Shown piece by piece: positions 37,187 to 44,213 of a stretch of 44,213 nucleotides of DNA; positions within the stretch are counted from its first letter, which is position 1; the number at the start of each line of letters is the position of its first letter. The DNA comes from Amycolatopsis coloradensis. GTDB taxonomy: Bacteria > Actinomycetota > Actinomycetes > Mycobacteriales > Pseudonocardiaceae. The stretch lies in assembly GCF_001953865.1 (NCBI RefSeq), contig NZ_MQUQ01000029.1, forward strand, positions 49,832-94,044. Reading direction: 5' to 3'. Below the pieces are notes generated by a model that saw only the letters and a list, made by a program, of their open reading frames with translations, did not search any database and had not been told where the DNA came from. The position numbers and the translations under genes were made by a program.

Positions 37187-38983
37187 CTATTTCGCCTTCT
37201 TGCGCTTTCCGCCGCGACGGGCCTTGGGCTTGTCCGGCGCGCTCTTGTCGGCCTCGGCGACGGCGAGCAATTCTTCCGCGTGCGCCCGGCCGGTCTCGGT
37301 GCTTTCCATCCCGGCGAGCATCCGCGCGAGTTCGACGACGCGCTCGGATTGTTCGAGCACGCGCACGCCACTGCGGGTCACCCCGCCGCTGGTGCCCTTG
37401 TCCACCACCAGATGCTGATCGGCGAACGCGGCCACCTGCGGCAGGTGCGTGACCACCAGGACCTGGTGACTGCGCGCCAGCCGCGCCAGCCGCCTGCCGA
37501 TCTCGACCGCCGCTCGCCCGCCGACCCCGGCGTCGACCTCGTCGAACACCAGCGTCTGCACGGTGTCGGCGTGCGCGAGGACGACCTCGATCGCCAGCAT
37601 CACGCGGGAAAGCTCACCGCCGGAAGCGGCCTTGTGCACCGGAAGCGGGGGTGCGCCGTTGTGCGCGCGCAGCAGCAGTTCGACATCGTCGACGCCGTCG
37701 GGCCCGGCGTGCACGAGCCTGCCCTCGACCCGCACCGCGTGCGCGTCGCTCTCGTCCACGGTGCGCCGCTCGACGGTGATCTCGATCTCCGCCTGCCCCA
37801 TGGCGAGTCCGGACATCTCCGAGGTGATCGCCTCGGCCAGCTCGGCGGCGGCTTCGACCCGCGCCTGCGACAGGCGGAGCGCGTGTTCGGCGAGCGTCAC
37901 CGCGAGTTTGTCCCGACGGGAGGCCAGTTCGGCCAGTGCCTCTTCGGAAGTGTCCATCGTGGACATCCGGCGGCGTGCGTCGTCGGCCCAGGCCAGTACA
38001 CCGTCCACATCGGCCGCGTACTTGCGGGTGAGCCGCTTCAAGTCGGCCTGGCGCGCGAGCACCTTCTCCAGCAACGCGGGGTCGGCGTCGAGCGTTTCGA
38101 GGTAGCTGCCCAGTTCGGCGCTCACTTCGGACAACAGCATCGAAGCTTCGTCCAGCCGTGGCCCGAGGTCGCGCAGCACGGCGTCCTCGGATCCGGTCAG
38201 GTGGCGTGTCGCCTCCCCGATCAGCCCCAGCGCGCCCGGCGCGTCCGGGTCACCGTCGGCCGAACCGGCGACGGCGGCGTGCGCCGCACTCGACGCGGCG
38301 CGCAGTTCGTCGACGGCGGCGAGCCGCTTGATCTGCTCGGTGAGATCGGTGTCCTCGCCGGGTTCCGGCGCGACGGCGTCGATCTCGGCGAGACCGTGCC
38401 GCAGCAGGTCGGCCTGCTGGGCCATCTCACGAGAGCGGGTGGACCGCTCGGTCAGCTCGGCGACGACGGCGAGCCACTCGTCCCGGACCGCGCGGTACCG
38501 CTCCAGCGGTTCGGTGACGGCCTCACCGGCGAACCGGTCGATCACCGCGCGCTGCTCGGCGGGCCGCAGCAGGCGGAGCTGATCGTTCTGCCCGTGCACC
38601 GCGATCAGCTGCTCGGACAGGTCGGCCAGCACGCCGACAGGCACCGAACGGCCACCGAGGTGGGCCCGCGACCGGCCGTCGACCGAGACCGCGCGCAGCG
38701 CGATGACGCTGCCGTCCTCGTCGACCTCCGCCCCGGCGTCGGTGACGATCCGGGTGGCGCCCTCGGCGCCGCCCAGTTCGAATCGGCCTTCCACGAAGGC
38801 CTTCAGCATTCCCGTTCGCACCTTGGACACTTCGGCTCGGCCGCCGGAGAGCAGGTGCAACCCGCTGACGACCATCGTCTTGCCCGCACCCGTCTCACCG
38901 GTGACAACGGTGAAGCCCGCGTGCAGTTCCAGCAGGGCGTCCTCGATGACTCCGAGGCCCTGGATGCGCATCTCGGCCAGCAC
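37187..38983 (-). CDS. recN: DNA repair protein RecN
   Basis: 598 residues from the GTG at 38983 (VLAEMRIQGLGVIEDALLEL); a GTG at 38992 is also in frame. It is an SMC-like ATPase: Walker A VTGETGAGKTMVV near the N-terminus, a long coiled coil (about 140-380) and a C-terminal ATPase half with signature ASGGELSRVMLAIEV, Walker B TLVFDEVDAGVGG and HLPQVAAFADQHLVV. RecN acts in double-strand-break repair by tethering DNA. The C-terminal tail is basic (SAPDKPKARRGGKRKKAK). The tlyA-nadK-recN order matches mycobacteria. Confidence 0.96.
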   Translation of the reverse strand: MLAEMRIQGLGVIEDALLELHAGFTVVTGETGAGKTMVVSGLHLLSGGRAEVSKVRTGMLKAFVEGRFELGGAEGATRIVTDAGAEVDEDGSVIALRAVSVDGRSRAHLGGRSVPVGVLADLSEQLIAVHGQNDQLRLLRPAEQRAVIDRFAGEAVTEPLERYRAVRDEWLAVVAELTERSTRSREMAQQADLLRHGLAEIDAVAPEPGEDTDLTEQIKRLAAVDELRAASSAAHAAVAGSADGDPDAPGALGLIGEATRHLTGSEDAVLRDLGPRLDEASMLLSEVSAELGSYLETLDADPALLEKVLARQADLKRLTRKYAADVDGVLAWADDARRRMSTMDTSEEALAELASRRDKLAVTLAEHALRLSQARVEAAAELAEAITSEMSGLAMGQAEIEITVERRTVDESDAHAVRVEGRLVHAGPDGVDDVELLLRAHNGAPPLPVHKAASGGELSRVMLAIEVVLAHADTVQTLVFDEVDAGVGGRAAVEIGRRLARLARSHQVLVVTHLPQVAAFADQHLVVDKGTSGGVTRSGVRVLEQSERVVELARMLAGMESTETGRAHAEELLAVAEADKSAPDKPKARRGGKRKKAK

Positions 38984-39029
38984 GACGCCCACCGTAGCGG
39001 CCCACCCCGACGGTTACTGCACCCGCCAC

Positions 39030-39082
39030 GTTATGAACGGTCCGTTCATAACAAATTCTGTTATAAACGGTCCGTTCATAAC
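39030..39082. repeat. Tandem pair of 23-bp palindromes between nadK and recN
   Basis: The first unit, GTTATGAACGG-T-CCGTTCATAAC (39030-39052), is a perfect palindrome around one base. The second, at 39060-39082, is identical except for one G-to-A change in the left arm. The period is 30 bp. They lie immediately beyond the nadK stop (39088) on the leftward transcript and 47 bp or more before the recN start. The site could terminate nadK, regulate recN as an operator, or both. The cores ATGAACGG / CCGTTCAT resemble the TGAA..GG theme of the other palindromes. Confidence 0.8.
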
Positions 39083-39087
39083 ACCGG

Positions 39088-39999
39088 TCAGCGGGCGTGT
39101 CGCTCCCGCCAGCCCTTGATCGGCAACGAGAACTTGTGCACCAGCCGGTCGGTGAACGGGCCCTCCCACAGCCGGATCAGGCGCACCGGCACCTTGCCGC
39201 AGGTGACCCGCACGGCCGCACCGGCGGGAAGATCGAAGGTCCGCGATCCGTCGCAGGTCAGGACGGCCGGAGAGCCGTCCGGATCGATGGCGACGGTGAT
39301 CTCCGAGTCACGCGAGACGACCAGCGGCCGGGAGAACATCGCGTGCGCGTTGCTCGGCACCACCAGCAGCGCCTGCACGTCCGGCCAGATGATCGGCCCG
39401 CCCGCGGAGAACGCGTACGCCGTCGAGCCGGTCGGAGTGGCGCACAAGACACCGTCGCAGCCGAAGGATGACACGGGCCTGCCATCGACCTCGATGAGCG
39501 CGTCCAGCACCCGCTCCCGTGAACTCTTCTCGACACTGGCCTCGTTGAGCGCCCAGGTGTGGACGGTCTCCTCACCGTCGACGGTGACCACCACGTCGAC
39601 GGTCATCCGCTCTTCGACCTGGTAATCGCCGTCCACGGCGCGCTGGACGGTGTCGGCCAGCTTGTCGGAATCAGCCTCGGCGAGGAATCCGACGCGGCCG
39701 AGGTTCACGCCGAGCACCGGGACGCCGTTCGGCCTGGCCAGTTCGGCGGCCCGCAACAGCGTGCCGTCGCCGCCGAGCACGAACACCAGCTCGGTCCCGG
39801 CGGCCGGGTCCTGCTCCGGCGCCATGACCGTGCAGGGCGCGCCGATCCCGCCGTCCGCCTCCAGCATTTCCCGGACGTCCTCGTCGAGTACCCGCAGCCG
39901 CACACCGGCCTTGGCGAAACGGGCCGAAACCTCGCGTGCCGCGTCCCGGGTCGCGTCCCGGTCCGGGTGCACGACGAGCAGCACCTCGCGATCGCTCAT
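39088..39999 (-). CDS. nadK: NAD kinase
   Basis: 303 residues. It phosphorylates NAD+ to NADP+ using ATP or polyphosphate. Signature motifs: VLGGDGTLLRAAEL (GGDGT at 76-80), the NEASVEKSS segment and CATPTGSTAYAFSAGGPI. The length and motifs match actinobacterial PpnK. The ATG overlaps the tlyA stop by 4 bp (ATGA). It ends just before the tandem 23-bp palindromes that separate it from recN. Confidence 0.96.
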   Translation of the reverse strand: MSDREVLLVVHPDRDATRDAAREVSARFAKAGVRLRVLDEDVREMLEADGGIGAPCTVMAPEQDPAAGTELVFVLGGDGTLLRAAELARPNGVPVLGVNLGRVGFLAEADSDKLADTVQRAVDGDYQVEERMTVDVVVTVDGEETVHTWALNEASVEKSSRERVLDALIEVDGRPVSSFGCDGVLCATPTGSTAYAFSAGGPIIWPDVQALLVVPSNAHAMFSRPLVVSRDSEITVAIDPDGSPAVLTCDGSRTFDLPAGAAVRVTCGKVPVRLIRLWEGPFTDRLVHKFSLPIKGWRERHAR

Positions 40000-40811
40000 T
40001 GGGGTCCCTCCAGGACTGCGGTCCGGACGAGCCGTTCGGCATCGGTGCCGACGGTCTCCCCCGCACCGCGGGTAAGCCAGACGAAATATTCGACGTTCCC
40101 GGAAGGCCCGGGAAGCGGGCTCGCCACGACGCCGCGCAGGTTCAGGTCCAGTTTCCCGGCCTCGGCGAGCACGCCGAGCACCGATTCGACCCGCAGCTCC
40201 GGGTCACGGACGACGCCACCGCTGCCGAGCCGGTCTTTGCCGACTTCGAACTGTGGTTTCACCATCGGCACCAGGTCGGCGCCTTCCCGCGCACAGGCGG
40301 CCAGCGCGGGCAGGACGAGTTTGAGCGAGATGAACGAGAGGTCCCCGACCACGAGGTCGACCTGACCGTCGAGATCTTCCGGCGTCAGGTTGCGGACGTT
40401 CGTCTTGTCGAGGACGACCACGCGGCCGTCGGTGCGCAGGCGCCAGTCCAGCAGGCCGCGGCCGACGTCGGCGGCGATCACCGTGGCGGCGCCGTTGCGC
40501 AGCAGGACGTCCGTGAAGCCACCGGTCGAGGCGCCCGCGTCGAGGCAACGCTTTCCTTCGGTGGAAAGACCTTGCGGAGTGAAGGCTTCGAGCGCGCCGA
40601 GCAACTTGTGCGCGCCGCGCGAAGCCCAGCCCGGGTCGTCTTCGTCGCGCACCACGATCGGCGCACCGGACTCGACGCCGGTCGCGGGTTTGGTGGCCAC
40701 CATCCCGCGCACGCTGACCTTGCCCTCGGCGATCAGCGCGGACGCCTGCTCGCGGGAGCGGGCCAGACCCCGCCGGACGAGCTCCGCGTCCAGGCGGGCG
40801 CGTTTGGGCAC
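39996..40811 (-). CDS. tlyA: TlyA-family 2'-O-ribose rRNA methyltransferase / haemolysin-like protein
   Basis: 271 residues. An N-terminal S4 domain (ARLDAELVRRGLARSREQASALIAEGKVSVRG, about 5-36) precedes a FtsJ-like methyltransferase domain. The SAM loop is LDAGASTGGFTDVLLRNGA, with VVLDKTNVRN and DLVVGDLSFISL then MVKPQFEVG; these supply the Lys-Asp-Lys-Glu-type catalytic set. In mycobacteria TlyA methylates 16S and 23S rRNA, and its loss gives capreomycin resistance. The start is a GTG. It overlaps nadK by 4 bp and follows the small upstream gene by 4 bp. Confidence 0.95.
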   Translation of the reverse strand: MPKRARLDAELVRRGLARSREQASALIAEGKVSVRGMVATKPATGVESGAPIVVRDEDDPGWASRGAHKLLGALEAFTPQGLSTEGKRCLDAGASTGGFTDVLLRNGAATVIAADVGRGLLDWRLRTDGRVVVLDKTNVRNLTPEDLDGQVDLVVGDLSFISLKLVLPALAACAREGADLVPMVKPQFEVGKDRLGSGGVVRDPELRVESVLGVLAEAGKLDLNLRGVVASPLPGPSGNVEYFVWLTRGAGETVGTDAERLVRTAVLEGPQ

Positions 40812-40815
40812 GCGG

Positions 40816-41040
40816 TCAGACCTTGTCGATGGTGGACAGCGCCACCGTCAGCTCGGTGTGCACGGCTTCGAAGCGTTCGACGTGCTCCGAGAGCGGAAGC
40901 GAAGCGAGGTCGTCGAGACCGGCGACGGCCTCGTCGACCCCGGCGCGGGGGTCCGTGTCCTGCGGAGAAAACTGGTCGACCTGGACCGGCGGCGGGCCGG
41001 GTACCGGAGGCCGCGGAACGGGGTGGAAGTGGTCTTGCAC
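40816..41040 (-). CDS. Small conserved hypothetical protein (Rv1693-like position)
   Basis: 74 residues. The first 30 are Pro-rich (HPVPRPPVPGPPPVQVDQF). The rest forms a predicted amphipathic helix pair, GVDEAVAGLDDLASLPLSEHVERFEAVHTELTVALSTI. No known domain. A small gene occupies the same place between the HAD phosphatase and tlyA in mycobacteria, from memory, so it is probably real and conserved in order. It is 22 bp from the HAD stop and 4 bp from the tlyA start region, consistent with one operon. Confidence 0.8.
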   Translation of the reverse strand: MQDHFHPVPRPPVPGPPPVQVDQFSPQDTDPRAGVDEAVAGLDDLASLPLSEHVERFEAVHTELTVALSTIDKV

Positions 41041-41062
41041 CCCACCAAGTTAGCAGCGCTGG

Positions 41063-42052
41063 TCAGGCGAGGCGCAGCTCGCCGAGCGCGGCGCGGGCGG
41101 TGTCGCCCACACCACGGACCTCGGTGATCCCCGACTCCCAGGCCACCGCGCACAACGCGCGCAACAGGTCCAAGGAGTCGCCTTCACCCTCGGCCTCGAG
41201 CACGTCACCCTGTGCGGTGACGCGCCAGCCGTCCTTCGGTCCGACCTCGAGCAGATCCGCACGGTCGCTCAGACCGGTCAGGTCGTGTGCGAGGTAACGC
41301 GGACGCTCCTCGGGCCTCGCCTCGAGCAGGGACGCCGCGTCGGCGACACCGGTGAGGACGCAGAGCGCGTCGATCCCGGCCGCGACCGCGCCTTCGATGT
41401 CGGTGTCCAGCCGGTCGCCGACGACCAGGGCACGTTCCGCGCCGGCGTCCTTCGCCGCCGTCGTGAACAGCAGCGGTGCCGGTTTGCCGGCCACCAGCGG
41501 TTCGGCGCCGGTGGCGTGGCGCAGAGCGGCGACCATCGACCCGTTGCCCGGCAGCAGACCGCGTTCGGTCGGCAGGGTCGCGTCGACGTTGGTCGCCACC
41601 CACAGCGCGCCCGCGCGGATGGCGAGACACGCCTCCGCGAGAGCGGCCCAGGTGTTCTCCGGAGAATGCCCCTGCACCACGGCCGCCACGTCCGGACCGG
41701 CTTCCCGAACCGTCCGCAGCCCCACCGACTCGATCTGAGCGGCCAGGGACGCCGTACCCACGACGAGTACGACGGCGCCCTGAGGCAGCCGCTCGCCCAG
41801 CAGGGCGGCGGCGGCCTGAGAGCTCGTGTGGACTTCGTCGGGGGTGGCGGGGAGTCCGAGCGCCTCCAGGTGCGCCGAAACCTCCGCGGGTGCCTTGGAG
41901 GCGTTGTTCGTGACCCACCGGACGACGGTGCCGTGGTCCCGAAGCGCCCGGAGAGCTTCCGGAGCACCCGGGACCACCTTGCTGCCGTGATAGACCGTGC
42001 CGTCGAGGTCGAACAGGACCGCGTCGTACCCGGCCGACAGGGCGTCAGCCAT
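41063..42052 (-). CDS. HAD-IIA (NagD-like) phosphatase, probable glycerol-3-phosphate phosphatase
   Basis: 329 residues. HAD motif I is VLFDLDGTVYHG (nucleophile D15, acid D17), motif II is WVTNNAS, the C2-type cap follows, and the core resumes with VAGKPAPLLF (Lys of motif III) and LVVGDRLDTDIEGAVAAGID (motif IV). The C-terminal part (about 260-329) is an extra small domain. The M. tuberculosis protein in this position (Rv1692) was described as a glycerol-3-phosphate phosphatase; substrate here is inferred from synteny. The ATG overlaps the upstream TPR gene's end by 8 bp. Confidence 0.92.
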   Translation of the reverse strand: MADALSAGYDAVLFDLDGTVYHGSKVVPGAPEALRALRDHGTVVRWVTNNASKAPAEVSAHLEALGLPATPDEVHTSSQAAAALLGERLPQGAVVLVVGTASLAAQIESVGLRTVREAGPDVAAVVQGHSPENTWAALAEACLAIRAGALWVATNVDATLPTERGLLPGNGSMVAALRHATGAEPLVAGKPAPLLFTTAAKDAGAERALVVGDRLDTDIEGAVAAGIDALCVLTGVADAASLLEARPEERPRYLAHDLTGLSDRADLLEVGPKDGWRVTAQGDVLEAEGEGDSLDLLRALCAVAWESGITEVRGVGDTARAALGELRLA

Positions 42053-44009
42053 TCGTGAGCTCCGCGGCGCGCTCGGCGGCGTCGGTCTCGTCCTCCTCGT
42101 CGGCCTCTGCCGCGTTCAGGAACCAGCGGATCGCGTCGTCCTTGCGGTCCGCGGCGGCGAGGTTGTCCGCGTAGGCGTAGAACAGCCGTGCGCTCCACGG
42201 GTCGCGCTTCTCCGCCTTGAGGTCGTCGCCCTGCAGGGAGACGACGGCGGCGTCCAGCTGGCCGAGGTCACGGCGCGCGCCGGCGGCGACGATCGCGAGT
42301 TCGATCTGGGTCGCCTTCGCGAGACGCTCCTTGTCGACCTCCTTCGCGAGGTCGAGCGCCCGCTCCGGGCGGCCGATGGCGCGCTCGGCGTCCGCGATGA
42401 TCGCGATGTGCTCGTCCGACCGGGTCATCCGGCGGACGGCCCGCAGCTCGGACAGCGCTTCGGACCAGAGCCCCGAGTGGTAGGCGACCAGGCCGAGCGC
42501 CTCACGGACGATCGGGACCCGCGACGCCTTGGCCTTCGCGTACTTGGCGTGCTCCATCGCGGCTTCGGGGTCTTCGTCGATCAGACCGCCCGCGGCGACG
42601 AGGTGCTTGCCGACGGTTTCCGCGAGCGCCTTGGGCAGCGTGCGGAGTTCGCGGCGGACCTCTTCGTCGAGGTCGGAGAACTCGATGCCCTCGGGCAGTT
42701 CCGGAGCCGACAGCAGCTCGCGCGCCAAGGTCTCGTCGTCGACCGGCCGGTCGTCGGTGCGAGGCGTGGCGCGGAAGTCCTTGCGGCCCTCGGAACGGTC
42801 ACGCTGGGGACGGTCTTCGCGCTTGCGCTCGAACCGGCCTTCGCCGCCACGGGAGTCGCCACGCTTGTCGTCGTAGCGCTTCTCCGGGCGATCGGAGGAA
42901 GGCCTCCGGTCGGGACGGTTGTCGCGGTCTCCGTAGGACTTGCGCTCGTAGCCACCACTGCTGGGACGACGGTCTCCCGAGGAGGGGCGCTTGTCGTCAC
43001 GGCGGTCGCTGTTGTAGCCACCGGTACGGGAACCGCCGCGGTCGTCACGATCGCGGTAGGACGGATGACGGTCGTCACTGCCGCCCCGGCTGTCCCGGTC
43101 GCCGTACGACTTGCCCTGGGGGCGTCCTTCGTAGCGGTTGCCGGACGGGCGGTCGTCGGACCGGCCGCGGTTGTCCGAGCTGTAGCCGGAACGGGCCGGG
43201 CGGCTGTCGGAACGCTTCTCGTACCGGCCTTCGGACCGGTTGTCCGAGCGGCTGTCCGAACGCTTGTCGTACCGACCTTCGGAACGGCTGTCCGAACGAT
43301 TGTCGGAGCGGTTGTCGTAGCGACGCTCGGGACGGCTGTCGGAGGAGCGGTATCCGCCGCGGTCGCCACCACGACTGTCACTCCCGCGGTTGTCGCCACC
43401 GCGGTAGCCCCCACGGTCACTGCCGCTGCGGTTGTCGGCGCCGCGGTTGTCGGACCGGAAACCACCACGGTCACCGCCACGATTGTCGCTACGGTTGTCA
43501 CCGCCGCGGTAACCCCCACGGTCACCGCCACGGCTGTCGCCACCGCGGTTGTCCGAGCGGTAACCACCACGGTCGCCGCGGTTGTCCCGGCTGTCGCGCC
43601 GGTCGTCGGAGCGGTAGCCGCCACGACGATCGTTGTCGCGAGCGCCGGACCGGTCGTCACGACGGTCGCCGGCACCAGGGCCGCGACGGTCGTCGTTGTT
43701 GTAGCGCGGACGGTTGTCGTCGCGCCCCTGGCCGGCGAACCTGCTGCCGCCGGAGCGCTGGTCGCGGGGACCGTCGCCACTGCGCGCGGGCTTGCCGGGG
43801 TAGCTGCTCGTACCGCGGGCACCGCGGTCGTCACGGCGCGGACGGCCCTGATAGCCGCCGTCGCGACCACCCCGGTCCTGCCTGCCGCCGGCGGAACCAC
43901 GCCGGTCACCTCGCTGCGCGTCAGACCGGCCTCCGCGGGGACTCTCGTCCCGGCGGCCCGACCGGCCGGACGCGCCATCATCTGAGTCACGTCGACCGAA
44001 CTCGGACAC
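42045..44009 (-). CDS. TPR-like protein with a roughly 415-residue Arg/Gly/Asp-rich disordered N-terminus
   Basis: 654 residues from the GTG at 44009, which has AGGAGG four bases upstream; the frame is open to 44069. Residues about 1-416 are low complexity, built from Arg, Gly, Asp, Ser, Asn and Tyr in loose repeats such as DRGGYRGGDNR, SDNRGGDSRGGD, RPSSGDR and RSEGRYDKRSDSR. This is RGG-like and strongly predicted to be disordered. Residues about 417-654 are helical and acidic: LPEGIEFSDLDEEVRRELRTLPKALAE, then TPR-like pairs (AMEHAKYAKAKASRVPIVREALGLVAYHSGLWSEALSELR, ARLFYAYADNLAAADRKDDAIRWFLNAAEAD). The folded part corresponds in position and size to the roughly 250-residue Rv1691. The RGG-like half is an added extension, perhaps RNA-binding. 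The gene lies directly downstream of the rRNA terminator. Confidence 0.9.
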   Translation of the reverse strand: MSEFGRRDSDDGASGRSGRRDESPRGGRSDAQRGDRRGSAGGRQDRGGRDGGYQGRPRRDDRGARGTSSYPGKPARSGDGPRDQRSGGSRFAGQGRDDNRPRYNNDDRRGPGAGDRRDDRSGARDNDRRGGYRSDDRRDSRDNRGDRGGYRSDNRGGDSRGGDRGGYRGGDNRSDNRGGDRGGFRSDNRGADNRSGSDRGGYRGGDNRGSDSRGGDRGGYRSSDSRPERRYDNRSDNRSDSRSEGRYDKRSDSRSDNRSEGRYEKRSDSRPARSGYSSDNRGRSDDRPSGNRYEGRPQGKSYGDRDSRGGSDDRHPSYRDRDDRGGSRTGGYNSDRRDDKRPSSGDRRPSSGGYERKSYGDRDNRPDRRPSSDRPEKRYDDKRGDSRGGEGRFERKREDRPQRDRSEGRKDFRATPRTDDRPVDDETLARELLSAPELPEGIEFSDLDEEVRRELRTLPKALAETVGKHLVAAGGLIDEDPEAAMEHAKYAKAKASRVPIVREALGLVAYHSGLWSEALSELRAVRRMTRSDEHIAIIADAERAIGRPERALDLAKEVDKERLAKATQIELAIVAAGARRDLGQLDAAVVSLQGDDLKAEKRDPWSARLFYAYADNLAAADRKDDAIRWFLNAAEADEEDETDAAERAAELTNG

Positions 44010-44104
44010 CTGGCCTCCTGCCACTATTGAAAAGTTTTCGATACCGGCGACACCCACTGGGCGCGCCAACGGACCACTGTAGTCCGTCCTTGGACATGAA
44101 AAGA

Positions 44105-44164
44105 GACAGGGCCCTGACCGGGGAGAACCTGTCAGAGGTTCTCAACCCTGGTCAGGACCCTGTC
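44105..44164 (-). terminator. Double-hairpin intrinsic terminator of the rRNA operon
   Basis: The outer stem pairs GACAGGG-CCTGACC (44105-44119, one mismatch) with GGTCAGG-CCCTGTC (44150-44164). An inner perfect 8-bp stem GAGAACCT / AGGTTCTC (44123-44130, 44136-44143) has a GTCAG loop. On the minus strand the stem is followed by TCTCTTTT, a real T tract. It lies about 10 bp after the 5S rRNA 3' end, as expected for leftward rRNA transcription. Confidence 0.85.
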
Positions 44165-44174
44165 CTGAAGTTAG

Positions 44175-44213
44175 TCCGGCGGTGTCCTACTCTCCCACAA
44201 CCCTTCGGTTGCA
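44175..44213 (-). rRNA. rrf: 5S rRNA, 3' end only (gene runs off the right edge)
   Basis: The minus-strand sequence TGCAACCGAAGGGTTGTGGG, then AGAGTAGGACACCGCCGGAC, is the conserved 3' third of actinobacterial 5S rRNA. About 39 of roughly 117 nucleotides are inside the window. The exact mature 3' end could be off by a few bases. The 16S and 23S genes should lie beyond the right edge in the usual order. Confidence 0.93.

Noticed and set aside
41997..43985. A 662-codon open frame on the plus strand, rich in Val/Thr/Ala
   Set aside because: It is the antisense of the Arg/Gly/Asp repeat tract of the TPR protein. Codon repetition removes stops, and the real gene has the ribosome-binding site and a folded conserved C-terminus.

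Overview
The window is high-GC (about 70%) actinobacterial chromosome with strong G/C third-position bias, many GTG starts and GTGA/ATGA-coupled stops. The order TPR protein - HAD phosphatase - small hypothetical - tlyA - nadK - recN - steA - mctB - pyrG - Nudix - xerD - parA - scpA - scpB - rluB - cmk - der matches, from memory, the Mycobacterium tuberculosis Rv1691-Rv1713 block. That order, the Pls/PosA-type synthetase and the intergenic palindromes suggest a Pseudonocardiaceae member, probably Amycolatopsis or a close relative. Genus is inference; no identity search was possible.

Left part (1-12.3 kb), accessory metabolism. A uronic/aldaric acid catabolic locus lies at 1-6.8 kb. Leftward it carries an SSS symporter, 5-dehydro-4-deoxyglucarate dehydratase, glucarate dehydratase, an uncharacterised TIM-barrel-like protein and, cut by the edge, the start of a gene that may be the alpha-ketoglutarate-semialdehyde dehydrogenase. 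Divergently it carries an IclR regulator and a uronate dehydrogenase. Two matching 16-bp inverted repeats lie in the divergent promoter region. Next come a histidine-kinase remnant, a membrane-anchored cyclophilin, a GH95-like remnant, a SAM methyltransferase and an AbiEi/DUF559-like protein.

Centre-left (10.8-16.4 kb): a Pls/PosA-family single-module NRPS (A - carrier - three pairs of membrane segments with soluble domains) whose extracted adenylation code resembles a lysine code, followed by an M1 metallopeptidase. This is the best candidate for an uncharacterised biosynthetic system here: a cationic poly-amino-acid synthetase with a possible processing or resistance peptidase.

Core block (16.5-44.0 kb): der-plsC-cmk; an inserted DUF4267/KhtTU/S15-peptidase segment; the overlapping parA-RHH-scpA-scpB-rluB operon; xerD; a broken DUF1707-TM2 gene; Nudix-pyrG; divergent aroA; an inserted GntR-phosphotransferase pair; steA-mctB; recN; nadK-tlyA-small protein-HAD-TPR. 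The TPR protein has an N-terminal extension of about 415 residues rich in Arg/Gly/Asp/Ser/Asn. The window ends in the 3' end of a leftward 5S rRNA gene with a double-hairpin terminator.

A recurring non-coding theme is long, near-perfect palindromes between genes, including one perfect 64-bp palindrome. They have different sequences, and several share a TGAA..GG / CC..TTCA core. Another dense regulatory stretch (19,524-19,587) holds six CTAG words in interlocking inverted repeats.
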